Origin: Actinomycetes bacterium
GTDB taxonomy: Bacteria > Actinomycetota > Acidimicrobiia > Acidimicrobiales > RAAP-2
Assembly: GCA_021845725.1 (NCBI GenBank)
Contig: JAJZVL010000017.1
Span: 1-49,270, forward strand
Reading direction: 5' to 3'
Length of the DNA: 49,270 bases
Each line of letters begins with the position of its first letter. The stretch's first letter is position 1. The notes beneath the pieces were generated by a model that was not told the DNA's origin, did no database searches, and saw only the letters and a list, made by a program, of their open reading frames with translations. A program made the translations under genes and the position numbers. Positions 33,035 through 41,528 of this stretch are shown in pieces.

Positions 33035-36000
33035 CGCCGACGCCGACACGCCCCGGCGCGTGGGCCCATTCCGGGTAGAGGCGCTCGACCTCGCTCCAGA
33101 ACCGGCGGATGGAGGCCGCCTTGACCGGCCCGTAGCCGCGCACCGAGCTCGGAAGGCGGGCGACGGTCACCGCTTGGGCGTGGCTCTCGGGTTCGAGGGT
33201 CTCGCTCAGTCGCATCACCAGCGCCTCGTACTCGTCGCGCAGTTCCCGTTCGAGACGCCGGATCGGAGTACGCCCGAAGGGATCGGCGGGCGTGCCCCGC
33301 AAGTGCCGCAACGGCGCCAGCGCCTCGAAAGCGGCGTCTGCCGTCCGTCCCAGGGCCACCTTGCGCTCGACGCCGAGGCGCCTGAGGAGGGGCGGACGCA
33401 GGTGGTAGCGCACCTGCACGTCGGGGCCGAAGCGAGCCTCGAGCTCTGCGCGCACGCGCGGCGAGCGGTGCAGGCGCGCGACCTCGTACTCGTCGCGGTA
33501 GGCCATGAGGCGGTGCAGCTGGACCGCCACCGCGATCGCGAACGCTCCGTCGCTCGTGGGGCAGCGGGTCCTCTCGGCCTCGTGGCACCGCCCCACCGTC
33601 CGCGCGTAGCGACGCGCGTAGGCGCGATCCTGGTAGGCGACGAGGTCGGCGATCCGCGCGCTGACGATCGCCTCGAGCTCGCTTCGAGGCGGTGCGGCGA
33701 CCAGCTCGACGAGCTCTCGATCGGCAACGGGCGATCCGGGCAATGGCGCCAGTCCGGGCGATGGCGCCAGTCCGGGCGATGGCACCAGTCCGGGAGATGG
33801 CACCGAAGCTGGCACACCGGAGACGTCGTGGTGGACGCCGGGGTGTGGCACCGCCGTGGGCTCACTCGGGTTGGACACGAGCCTACGGCCGTAGCGGAAC
33901 GCCTGGGTGTTCGGCTCCACCGCGACACCGTTGCGGCGGATGGCCTCTTCGAGGTGGGCCGGATCCAGCGGGAGGGCGCCCTGCTGACAGGCCACGCCGA
34001 GCAGCAGGAGGTTCGCGTACAGGTCGGACCCGAAACGCCGGCGCGAGAGCTCCTGGGCGTCGACCCAGGTGGTGCCGCCCGGCCGGGCGCGTCGCTCGAC
34101 GCGCGCCCGGAGGTCGCCGGCATGGGGCGCAGCCACGTCCCGGTCGGTGATCTGGCGCCCGGTCGGGGTCGCGTAGGTGGACATGACCGCGACGGTGCGA
34201 TCGGGGGTCGCGACCCCGAGGTGCCGGGGGTCGGCGCCGACCAGCAGGTCGCAGCCGAGGTACAAGTCGCAGTCGCCCGCGCCGATCCGGTGGGCCTCGA
34301 CGGCGGGCTCCAGGTCGACGCGGAGGTCGGAGCAGACCGAGCCCCCCTTCTGAGCGATCCCGGTCTGGTCGAGGCCGCGAACCGACATTCCGGCGAGCTG
34401 CGCAGCGGTGGCGACGATCCGGGCGGTCGTCACGACACCCGTACCCCCCACCCCGGTGATCCGCATGGTGAACGGGCGTCCCCCCCACGCCTGGGGCGCC
34501 GGCGCCGGGATGGCACCCTCGTCGCGCTGGCGAGGCGCCGGCGCGCGGGGCGCGGACGCGTCGACCGTGAGCATCGCCGGGCAATCGCCCTCGAGGCACG
34601 TGTAGTCGAGGTTGCAGGACTCCTGGTGGATCTCGGTGCGCTCGCCGTACGCCGAGCGGACAGGGCGCACCGAGACGCAGTTGGACTTGGTCCCGCAGTC
34701 GCCGCAGCCGTCGCACAGGAGTGGGTTGACGAAGACGCGGCGGGTGCGCGCCGGCGGCCGTCGCTGCTCACGGCGCCGCCGCTCGACCGCGCACTCCTGG
34801 TCGTGGATCAGCACGGTGACGCCGTGCAGGAAAGCGAGCTCGGCCTGCGCCGCGACGATCTCCCTGCGATGGCGCACCTCGACGCCATGGGGAAGTCCCG
34901 CGTAGGTCGGCCGCCGCGGGTCGTCGGTCGTCACGATGATCTTCGCGACGCCCTCCGCGAGGAGGAGGCGGGCGAGGTCGGGGAGCGTCCTGGCACCGGG
35001 GATGGGCTGTCCGCCGGTCATGGCCACGACGGAGTTCGTGAGGAGCTTGTAGGTGATGTCGACCCCCGCGGCCACCGAGGCACGGATCGCCTGCGAGCCG
35101 GAGTGCGCGAAGGTCCCGTCCCCGAGGTTCTGCACGAAGTGGGGGACCGAGACGAACGGGGCCATGCCGTTCCACATGGCACCCTCGCCGCCCATCTGGA
35201 ACCGGCCGACGACGTTGCCCGCGATGCTCGGGCTCATCTGGATCGCAAGGCCGTGGCAGCCGCTGCCCGAGCCGACCAGCACGTCCGGGGGCACTCGAAC
35301 GCCGGTGTTGTGCGGGCAGCCGGCGCAGAAGTAGGCGCCGCGCACGTGGGACAGCGCAGGGTCGCTCGTCCGGCGCCTTCGCATCTCGTCCGCGGCGCGC
35401 CGCACGCCGGGGAGGTCTCGGTGGCGGAGCAGGCGCTCCGCCAGCACCGGGACCAGCGCATCGGAGTCCACCTCACCCGTGCTCGGGAGCAGCTCTCGAC
35501 CGAGCTCGTCGAGCTTGCCGACAACCGGCGGGGCTCCGGTCACGCCGTAGAGGGCCTCTTTCACGAGCAGCTCGAGGAAGCCCCGCTTGTCCTCGACGAC
35601 GACGATCTCACGCAGGTCGGCGGCGAAGCGGCGGACCGTGCCGGCGTCCAGTGGATAGGGCATGGCGACCTTGAGCAGGCGCACGCCGGCGTCCGGGAGC
35701 GCACGTTCGTCCAGACCGAGAAGCCTGAGCGCGTGACGCACTGCGAGGTACGCGGGGCCCGACGCCACGATCCCGAGGACATCCGCCGCCCCCTGCGCCG
35801 TGATGCGGTCGAGCCCGTTCGTCGAGGCGTACCGGCGTGCGAGCTCGAGCCGAGGGCCGTACAGCGAGCGCTCGAGCTCGATGAGCGTGGCACCGAGCAG
35901 CTGCGCGGTGGGACGGTGCACGAAGGTGCGTCCGTCGACGTCCAGCTCGGGCATCGCCGGGACGACCCGCCCGGCTCCCACGGCGACGGTCTGGACGGCA

Positions 36001-36647
36001 TCGGCCACCGACGCCGGGATCCGCATCCCCACCCACAGGCCTGACGAGCGGGACAGGGCGAACCCGTGGAGCCCGAGGTCGAGAAGCTCCTGGGGGTCGG
36101 CGGGGGAGAGGACAGGAAGGCCGAGCCCGTAGAGCGTCGGCTCCGACGTCGACGGCACGCTCGACGACTTGGCCTGCGGGTCGTCGCCGACGCACACGAG
36201 GACCCCGCCGCTGCGTGCGGCCCCCATCAAGTTGCCATGGCGGACGGCGTCACCGGCCCGGTCCAAGCCGGGAGCCTTGCCGTACCACAGGGCGCAGACC
36301 CCGTCCACCGTTCGGTTCGACTGCAGGGAGACCAGCTGGCTGCCGGCAACCGCGGTCGCAGCCAGCTCTTCGTTCAAGGCGGGCTGGTGGACGACGCCGA
36401 GCTCGGTGAGCAGCCGCTCCATGCGCCCGAGCTCGACGTCGTAGCCGGCGAGCGGGGATCCGGGATACCCGGTGATGAACCCTGCGGTGCGGAGTCCGGC
36501 CGCGGCGTCAGCCCGGCGCTGGTCCATCGGCAGGCGCACGAGTGCCTGCACACCCGAGAGCAGCGCTTCTGCCTCGGGCCTCTCGTGCGCCGCGTAACGC
36601 TCCGGAGGCGGGCTGGGCGGTTGCCCGACGCGCGCGCCGTCTTGCAC
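33030..36647 (-). CDS. Indolepyruvate:ferredoxin oxidoreductase, fused single chain
   Basis: A 1205-residue thiamine-diphosphate enzyme. The N-terminal pyrimidine-binding region has GFITGYPGSPLAGYD and ALNEELAATAVAGSQL; the TPP pyrophosphate domain near residues 450-600 has YFCAGCPHNTG, GSGCHGLAIQMSP and MGGEGAMWNGMAPF; a 4Fe-4S segment follows (LCDGCGDCGTKSNC, with CNLDYTCLEGDC); then the gamma domain (RITGVGGTGVVTTARIVATA). It oxidatively decarboxylates aryl-2-oxo acids to acyl-CoA with ferredoxin reduction. Between the gamma domain and the C-terminal helical domain lies a run of SPGLAP repeats. It is alone on its strand. Separate iorA and iorB are the more familiar form; this is the long bacterial fusion. 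Confidence 0.94.
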   Translation of the reverse strand: MQDGARVGQPPSPPPERYAAHERPEAEALLSGVQALVRLPMDQRRADAAAGLRTAGFITGYPGSPLAGYDVELGRMERLLTELGVVHQPALNEELAATAVAGSQLVSLQSNRTVDGVCALWYGKAPGLDRAGDAVRHGNLMGAARSGGVLVCVGDDPQAKSSSVPSTSEPTLYGLGLPVLSPADPQELLDLGLHGFALSRSSGLWVGMRIPASVADAVQTVAVGAGRVVPAMPELDVDGRTFVHRPTAQLLGATLIELERSLYGPRLELARRYASTNGLDRITAQGAADVLGIVASGPAYLAVRHALRLLGLDERALPDAGVRLLKVAMPYPLDAGTVRRFAADLREIVVVEDKRGFLELLVKEALYGVTGAPPVVGKLDELGRELLPSTGEVDSDALVPVLAERLLRHRDLPGVRRAADEMRRRRTSDPALSHVRGAYFCAGCPHNTGVRVPPDVLVGSGSGCHGLAIQMSPSIAGNVVGRFQMGGEGAMWNGMAPFVSVPHFVQNLGDGTFAHSGSQAIRASVAAGVDITYKLLTNSVVAMTGGQPIPGARTLPDLARLLLAEGVAKIIVTTDDPRRPTYAGLPHGVEVRHRREIVAAQAELAFLHGVTVLIHDQECAVERRRREQRRPPARTRRVFVNPLLCDGCGDCGTKSNCVSVRPVRSAYGERTEIHQESCNLDYTCLEGDCPAMLTVDASAPRAPAPRQRDEGAIPAPAPQAWGGRPFTMRITGVGGTGVVTTARIVATAAQLAGMSVRGLDQTGIAQKGGSVCSDLRVDLEPAVEAHRIGAGDCDLYLGCDLLVGADPRHLGVATPDRTVAVMSTYATPTGRQITDRDVAAPHAGDLRARVERRARPGGTTWVDAQELSRRRFGSDLYANLLLLGVACQQGALPLDPAHLEEAIRRNGVAVEPNTQAFRYGRRLVSNPSEPTAVPHPGVHHDVSGVPASVPSPGLVPSPGLAPSPGLAPLPGSPVADRELVELVAAPPRSELEAIVSARIADLVAYQDRAYARRYARTVGRCHEAERTRCPTSDGAFAIAVAVQLHRLMAYRDEYEVARLHRSPRVRAELEARFGPDVQVRYHLRPPLLRRLGVERKVALGRTADAAFEALAPLRHLRGTPADPFGRTPIRRLERELRDEYEALVMRLSETLEPESHAQAVTVARLPSSVRGYGPVKAASIRRFWSEVERLYPEWAHAPGRVGVGA
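33733..33804. repeat. Four tandem 18-bp units coding for SPGLAP repeats
   Basis: Units at 33733-33750, 33751-33768, 33769-33786 and 33787-33804 differ at only a few bases. They lie inside the indolepyruvate oxidoreductase gene and encode a proline-rich interdomain spacer of about 24 residues. Copy number may vary between strains. Confidence 0.85.
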
Positions 36648-36682
36648 GAGTCGACGGTACCAGAGACGCCTGACCCCGGCGG

Positions 36683-36688
36683 TAGGGT
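36683..36688 (+). promoter_or_regulatory. -10 box for leaderless ctaG-like gene
   Basis: TAGGGT ends six bases before GTG at 36695; the predicted start coincides with that codon. No Shine-Dalgarno sequence is seen. Confidence 0.5.
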
Positions 36689-36694
36689 CAGCGC

Positions 36695-37714
36695 GTGCAC
36701 CTGAGCTTCGCCCCGCTGCTCGCCTTCGCGGAGGCTCCGCGCTCGACGGTGAGCCTGCGCATCCTGCTCACCGGCATCCAGACGGGTCCGCTCAGCCTCC
36801 TCACCGACGCGCTGCTCTTCGCCATCGTCTGTCTGTACCTGCTGGGCGTCCACCAGCTCGCGCGCAGGGGAAGGCGGTGGTCACCCTGGAGCACCGTCGC
36901 GTTCGTCGTGGGGCTCGTGGCGATCTGGGTGGCCGTCGACTCGGGTCTCGCGGCCTACGACGACGTGAACGTCACCATGCATGTGATCCAGCACGTGCTC
37001 TTGATGATGGTCGCCCCACCGCTCATCGCGCTCGGCAAGCCGGTCACCATCGCCACCCAGGCGTCCAGGCGGCCGGTCCAGGTGCGGATCCTTCGGATCG
37101 TGCACAGCCCGATCGTGGCGGCGCTCACGTTCCCGGTCTTCGTGTGGGTTTTCTACTACGGCACGATGTACGTGTACTTCATGACGGGGGTCTACCAGTA
37201 CTCCGTCGTCCACCCCCTGTTCCACGACGCGACGCACCTGTGGTTCCTCGTGGCCGGGTACCTGTTCTGGGAGCCGCTCATCGGGCTGGACCCCGCGCGG
37301 TGGCGCTGGCCGTACCCCGTTCGGGCCGTGTCGCTGTTCTTGGGCATGCCCTTCGAGTCCTTCCTCGGCATCGGGATCGCCCAGATGACACGCCCGATCT
37401 CGTCGATCAACAGCCTCGCGAACACCCACACGGCCGGCGACACTCTCTGGGTCCTCGCCATGGCGATCACGGGCCTGTGGCTGGGAGTGATCCTCTGGCA
37501 GTGGTACCGGCACATGGAGCGCGAGACGGTACGCGAAGACCGCAAGCTCGAGGTGGACCACGTCGAGAACCGGGCGCGTGCCGAAGCCCTCGGACTCGAC
37601 CTGCCGCCCGACGTCACCGTGCCATGGTGGCGCATCGCCGAGCTCGAACGAGAGAGGGACCGAGCCGGGGAGGTGGGTCCCCAGGCCGATCCGGGGTGGC
37701 GCGCGTCGGGCTAG
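36695..37714 (+). CDS. ctaG: CtaG-type cytochrome c oxidase assembly membrane protein
   Basis: A 339-residue protein with seven or so TM segments and conserved His residues: HVIQHVLLMMVAPPLIALGKP, YQYSVVHPLFHDATHLWFLVAGYLFWEPLIG, and later SLANTHTAGDTLWVLAMAI. These match the caa3_CtaG family (copper delivery or assembly factor of haem-copper oxidases, also seen as a fusion partner of CopD). The C-terminal 75 residues are cytoplasmic and charged. GTG 36695 is leaderless by its position after TAGGGT. No oxidase genes are adjacent. Confidence 0.88.
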   Translation: MHLSFAPLLAFAEAPRSTVSLRILLTGIQTGPLSLLTDALLFAIVCLYLLGVHQLARRGRRWSPWSTVAFVVGLVAIWVAVDSGLAAYDDVNVTMHVIQHVLLMMVAPPLIALGKPVTIATQASRRPVQVRILRIVHSPIVAALTFPVFVWVFYYGTMYVYFMTGVYQYSVVHPLFHDATHLWFLVAGYLFWEPLIGLDPARWRWPYPVRAVSLFLGMPFESFLGIGIAQMTRPISSINSLANTHTAGDTLWVLAMAITGLWLGVILWQWYRHMERETVREDRKLEVDHVENRARAEALGLDLPPDVTVPWWRIAELERERDRAGEVGPQADPGWRASG

Positions 37715-38973
37715 CTCGGGGGCGAGCTCGGCCGAGCGGGTGCCTCCGCGAGGACGGGCTCGGCTGCGTCCGACGCCGCCGATTCGACCGACGCCGCCTG
37801 GGAACGAGCGAGCAGCTCCTCGGGCTGCGAGCCGGCGTGCGCCGCCCAGCCGACCCCGATGCCGGGCAGGATCGTGAGGGTGAGCCCGGAGCTGAGCGTC
37901 ATCGATTGGCCGAGCTGCTCGAGGATCGCGTGAGCGACCGAGAGCGCTGCTGTGACGCCGGGCATGCCCGCGCACAGCACCGTGAGCTCGTCTCGAGCGG
38001 TACGCCCAACGAGGTCGCTGGAGCGAACCGAGTCCCTGATCCGCAGGCTGGCGAGGCGGAGGACCTCGTCCCGGGCGCCCGGACCGTGGGTCTGCGCGAT
38101 GCGTTCGAGCTCGCCCAGCCGCACCACGATGCACGCGGTGCCCGGGGCGTCCTCGTACCGCACGGGGGCCGCAGATGCTGTGCGACGCGCGGCCCCCGGT
38201 CGGCGTGTCACGAGCTCGGCCAGAGCCTGGAGCGTGACCGACCGGGTGAGCGCGCCCGTCAGCGGATCGCAGGCAGGAGCCTGCAGGTCCGCCGTCGGAT
38301 CGTTACCGGCGTGGAGGTAGCCCGCGACCCCGCTGACCGTCCCTGTGCGGGCGACCAGTGGTGCGAGGCTGATTCGCCAGCTGCGCCCGAGATCCGAGGT
38401 CACGTGCACCGTCGACGTGGCGCCCTTCGTGGCGCGCGTGATCGCCTCGGTGAACCTCGGCCGGTCTCCCTCGGTCACGGCTGCAAGCTGCTCGCCGAGG
38501 GATCTCGCGCCGGCTACCCCGGTCATCTTCTCGAGCGTCGGGCTCGCGTACCGCATTCGGCCGGAAAGGTCGGCGTGGAAGACCCCGACCGAGGCGATCT
38601 CGCCGAGGCGTCCGAGGAGCTGGTCGCGTGCCGCGAGAAGCTCGAGGAGGTGCTCCTCGTGGCGCGCGTCCACCAGGTCGACGAGGACCTCTCCGCGGCT
38701 GTCGAGCACGTTGTGGCAGGTGACGTCCACCCACACCCAGTGCCCTTCTTCGTGCCGGAAGCGGATCCTGATCGGTTCCGCGCTGCCCCCGGGCCGCTGC
38801 ATGAGCTGCGCCCAGCTCTGCAGGGACCGCTTCAGGTCCTCGGGGTGCGCGAGCTCGCCGATGCGGCGGCCTGCGAGCTGCTCTCCGGACCAGCCGAAGA
38901 GGTCGGTGAAGGCAGGATCGACGCCGAGGAAGACGCCGCGCGCGTCGGTGGCCACCCTCGAGTGCCTGTGCAC
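37711..38973 (-). CDS. PAS-domain protein with degenerate GGDEF domain
   Basis: A 420-residue protein. Residues 1-105 form a PAS domain with its PAC end (FLGVDPAFTDLFGWSGEQLAGRRIGELAHPED ... RFRHEEGHWVWVDVT); residues 115-225 a second PAS (GEIASVGVFHADLSGRMRYASPTLEKMTG). The C-terminal 230-400 begins DPLTGALTRSV like a GGDEF domain but the catalytic (G/S)GDEF is ARDEL, so diguanylate cyclase activity is doubtful. GTG 38973 has GGAG five bases upstream. No TM segment: a cytoplasmic sensor. It overlaps the end of ctaG by 4 bp on the opposite strand. Confidence 0.85.
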   Translation of the reverse strand: MHRHSRVATDARGVFLGVDPAFTDLFGWSGEQLAGRRIGELAHPEDLKRSLQSWAQLMQRPGGSAEPIRIRFRHEEGHWVWVDVTCHNVLDSRGEVLVDLVDARHEEHLLELLAARDQLLGRLGEIASVGVFHADLSGRMRYASPTLEKMTGVAGARSLGEQLAAVTEGDRPRFTEAITRATKGATSTVHVTSDLGRSWRISLAPLVARTGTVSGVAGYLHAGNDPTADLQAPACDPLTGALTRSVTLQALAELVTRRPGAARRTASAAPVRYEDAPGTACIVVRLGELERIAQTHGPGARDEVLRLASLRIRDSVRSSDLVGRTARDELTVLCAGMPGVTAALSVAHAILEQLGQSMTLSSGLTLTILPGIGVGWAAHAGSQPEELLARSQAASVESAASDAAEPVLAEAPARPSSPPS

Positions 38974-38989
38974 GTCTCCGTTCCTGCCC

Positions 38990-39017
38990 TCTGGATCCCC
39001 TCTGGATCCCCTCTGGA
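38990..39017. repeat. 11-bp tandem repeat (TCTGGATCCCC) upstream of the PAS gene
   Basis: Two perfect copies (38990-39000, 39001-39011) and half of a third lie just upstream of GTG 38973 on the minus strand, in the region where its promoter should be. Confidence 0.7.
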
Positions 39018-39078
39018 CGAGATTGCCGCATGGACATTCTGCCGTGCTCGGCGCCGTGCGACGAGGACGTGCCGGCGG

Positions 39079-40947
39079 TCAGCGCTCCAGGGCAGACCCC
39101 ACCTGGGCGGAGCCGGCGGGCGCACCGGTGGGTACCGCAGGAACCTCTGCGTCGTGAGGGGAAGCGACCTCATGACCAGCAGCGGCGCTCACCGGGGCCT
39201 CGACCTCGGCGGAAGCAGGGGCGACGTCCACGGGGCGAGCCGCGTCGGCGCCTGCGTGGACGTACTTCTTGCCCCTGAGCAACGACGCAACGGCGGCCAG
39301 GGCGCAGGCGATGGCACCGAAGGTGAAGGCGAGCGTGAGCCCGTCGGAGAACGGGGTCGCGATCAGCGTCGGGAAGAACGTGCGTCCGGCGAGCACCGCG
39401 GCAGAGTGGGCCGGGAGCTTCGCGAGCGCGGCGGGGCCGAGGATCGTCTTGATCGGGTCGTACCCGAGGAGAGCGGAGAACAGGCTCGTGATCGGCGGAA
39501 GGTGCGACACGAGCGCGGCCGTCTCGACCGGGACGTGCTGCGCGACGAGCCCGCCGTAGAGGGAGCGGGGGAGCACGGAGGCGATGCCGGAGATGATCAA
39601 CGTGAAGAAGATCCCCATGGACAGCACCATCGCGGAGTTCTGGAACACGCCCGACATGCCGGCGCCCGCGCCTCGCTGGTCTGGCGGGAGGCTGTTCATC
39701 ACCGCTGCTCGGTTCGGAGAGGCGAACAACCCCATCGCAAGCCCGTTGACGAGCATGAGGCCGGCAAAGGGCAGGTAGGAGAAGTTGATCGGAAGGAAGT
39801 CGAACCCGACGAACGTGAGCGCGGCGACCACCATCCCGCTCGTGGCGAACGGGCGGGCTCCGTAGCGGTCGGAGAGGATCCCCGAGATCGGGCCGGCGAT
39901 CAGGAACCCTCCGGTCATGGGCAGCATGTAGATCCCGGCCCACAATGGCGTCACCGCGAAGCTGTAGCCGTGGAGCGGGAGCCAGATGCCCTGCAGCCAG
40001 ATGACGAACACGAACATGAGGCCACCCCGGCCGATCGCAGCGAGGAGTGAGGCAATGTTGCCCGCCAGGAACGCTCGGATGCGGAAGAGGCCGAGCCGGA
40101 ACATGGGCGCGGCCACCTTCGTCTCGACGACGGCGAAGGCAGCCAGCAGGGCCACGCCGGTCGACAGCTCGGTCAGGACCTTCGGGCTGGTCCAGCCCAT
40201 CGCGGAGGCGCCGTAGGGCTCGATTCCATAGGTGATGCCGACGAGGACCAGCGTCAGCCCGACCGCGAAGAGGATGTTGCCCCACCAGTCGATGCGAGCA
40301 GGCGTCCTGATGCCGTTGTCCTTCAGTTTCAGGTACGCCCAAGCCGTGCCGAGGATCCCGAACGGTGCGGAGACGACGAAGACGAGGCGCCAGTCGACCG
40401 GCGCGAGCAGGCCGCCCACCACGAGGCCGATGAACATGCCGGCAACACCGACGATGTTGTTGATGCCGAGCGCCATGCCGCGCTGGTTGCTCGGGAACGC
40501 ATCGGTGAGGATCGCCGGGGAGTTCGCGAAGAGAAAGGCGCCGCCTACCCCCTGCCCGAGGCGCATGCCCACGATGAACGCGCCCGCCGCCGCACCGTGG
40601 AGCCAGGTCACCGACAGGAGAACGGAGAACACCGTGAAGATGGCGAAGCCAAGGTTGTACATGCGGACGCGCCCGTAGATGTCGCCGATCCGTCCGAGCG
40701 TCACCACGAGGACGGCGGTGACGAGCATGAACCCGAGCAGGATCCAAAGGAGGTAGAAGAAATTCGCGGGCACGAGCGGATCGAGCCGGATCCCCCGGAA
40801 GATGTCGGGCAGGGCGATGATGAGGATCGACTCGTTGATCGACACGAGCAGGACGCCGAGGGTGGTGTTGAACAGCGCGACCCACTTGTAGCGATCGCCG
40901 CCGCCGGCGGAGACCGAAGGAGTGGTCGGTGCGACGGTGGTGGTCAT
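39079..40947 (-). CDS. MFS exporter, DHA2 (14-TM) family
   Basis: A 622-residue transporter with about 14 TMs and a long acidic/alanine-rich C-terminal tail. LGRIGDIYGRVRMYNLG is motif A; GMRLGQGVGGAFLFANSPAILTD and DWRLVFVVSAPFGI are DHA2 motifs; LIAGPISGILSDRYGARPFA is the second-half motif A. The ATG at 40947 has AGGAAGGA six bases upstream and overlaps the stop of the MarR gene (ATGA). Coupling to MarR suggests an inducible drug or acid exporter. The frame remains open upstream of the chosen ATG but that is antisense noise over the MarR gene. Confidence 0.93.
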   Translation of the reverse strand: MTTTVAPTTPSVSAGGGDRYKWVALFNTTLGVLLVSINESILIIALPDIFRGIRLDPLVPANFFYLLWILLGFMLVTAVLVVTLGRIGDIYGRVRMYNLGFAIFTVFSVLLSVTWLHGAAAGAFIVGMRLGQGVGGAFLFANSPAILTDAFPSNQRGMALGINNIVGVAGMFIGLVVGGLLAPVDWRLVFVVSAPFGILGTAWAYLKLKDNGIRTPARIDWWGNILFAVGLTLVLVGITYGIEPYGASAMGWTSPKVLTELSTGVALLAAFAVVETKVAAPMFRLGLFRIRAFLAGNIASLLAAIGRGGLMFVFVIWLQGIWLPLHGYSFAVTPLWAGIYMLPMTGGFLIAGPISGILSDRYGARPFATSGMVVAALTFVGFDFLPINFSYLPFAGLMLVNGLAMGLFASPNRAAVMNSLPPDQRGAGAGMSGVFQNSAMVLSMGIFFTLIISGIASVLPRSLYGGLVAQHVPVETAALVSHLPPITSLFSALLGYDPIKTILGPAALAKLPAHSAAVLAGRTFFPTLIATPFSDGLTLAFTFGAIACALAAVASLLRGKKYVHAGADAARPVDVAPASAEVEAPVSAAAGHEVASPHDAEVPAVPTGAPAGSAQVGSALER

Positions 40948-41474
40948 CGATTCCTTCCTGCGTCTGAGGAATTCGGTGTCACTGCACGGCAGGCGTCCGA
41001 CGGCGAGGTGGAGACGAGCGTCTCGTAGATCTGCACGAGGCGCTCGAGGTCGTCCTGGCCAAGCGTGGAGAGCAGCCGCGCGGCATGGCTGGACTTCAGC
41101 TGGCAGTAGCGCTCGACCATGGCCCGCGCCTGGTCGGTGAGCGCCAGGCGGACCACGCGGCGGTCCGAGGAGTCGGGCTCGCGCGCGACCATCCCCCGGG
41201 CCACGAGGCGGTCGGAGAGCGCCGTTCCCGCACTCTCGCTGATGTCGAGCCGCTCGCAGAGCGACCGCATCGTGAGGCTTCCCTCCTTCAGGGCGGCGAG
41301 CGCTTCGAGCTGGTGCCCGGTCAGCGAGAGCCACTGCGCGCGCTCCTCGCTCAGACGGACCTCGAACGCCCGCCGCACGCTCGGAGCAAGCTCGAGCAGC
41401 CGGTCGACCAGGTGCTCACGGCTCGGCCGGGTCCGGTCGAGAGGACCATTCGCTCCTGTAGATGAACTGCTCAT
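40944..41474 (-). CDS. MarR-family transcriptional regulator
   Basis: A 176-residue regulator with a winged helix: LTGHQLEALAALKEGSLTMRSLCERLDISESAGTAL (recognition helix near residue 75) and the wing DSSDRRVVRLALTDQARAMVE. The ATG at 41474 lies seven bases after a TATACT -10, so the mRNA is leaderless. A 15-bp inverted repeat overlaps that -10, consistent with autorepression. Its stop overlaps the ATG of the DHA2 exporter by 4 bp, so both form one operon under this promoter. Confidence 0.93.
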   Translation of the reverse strand: MSSSSTGANGPLDRTRPSREHLVDRLLELAPSVRRAFEVRLSEERAQWLSLTGHQLEALAALKEGSLTMRSLCERLDISESAGTALSDRLVARGMVAREPDSSDRRVVRLALTDQARAMVERYCQLKSSHAARLLSTLGQDDLERLVQIYETLVSTSPSDACRAVTPNSSDAGRNR

Positions 41475-41476
41475 GT

Positions 41477-41491
41477 GATGAAGTATACATC
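41477..41491. promoter_or_regulatory. MarR promoter -10 with overlapping inverted repeat
   Basis: On the minus strand GATGTATACTTCATC contains the -10 TATACT (41487-41482) and is an imperfect palindrome (GATG...CATC arms plus one inner pair). Repressor binding here would block the leaderless MarR-exporter operon. Confidence 0.55.
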
Positions 41492-41528
41492 GGACGGTGA
41501 TCGTGCGCAGTGCGCCGCGGCCACGCGG

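Noticed and set aside
33060-36044. 994-codon plus-strand open frame
   Set aside because: Antisense of the indolepyruvate oxidoreductase; no family motif.
36877-40050. 1057-codon plus-strand open frame spanning ctaG, PAS and MFS genes
   Set aside because: Crosses several well supported genes on both strands and lacks any domain; an effect of high GC content.
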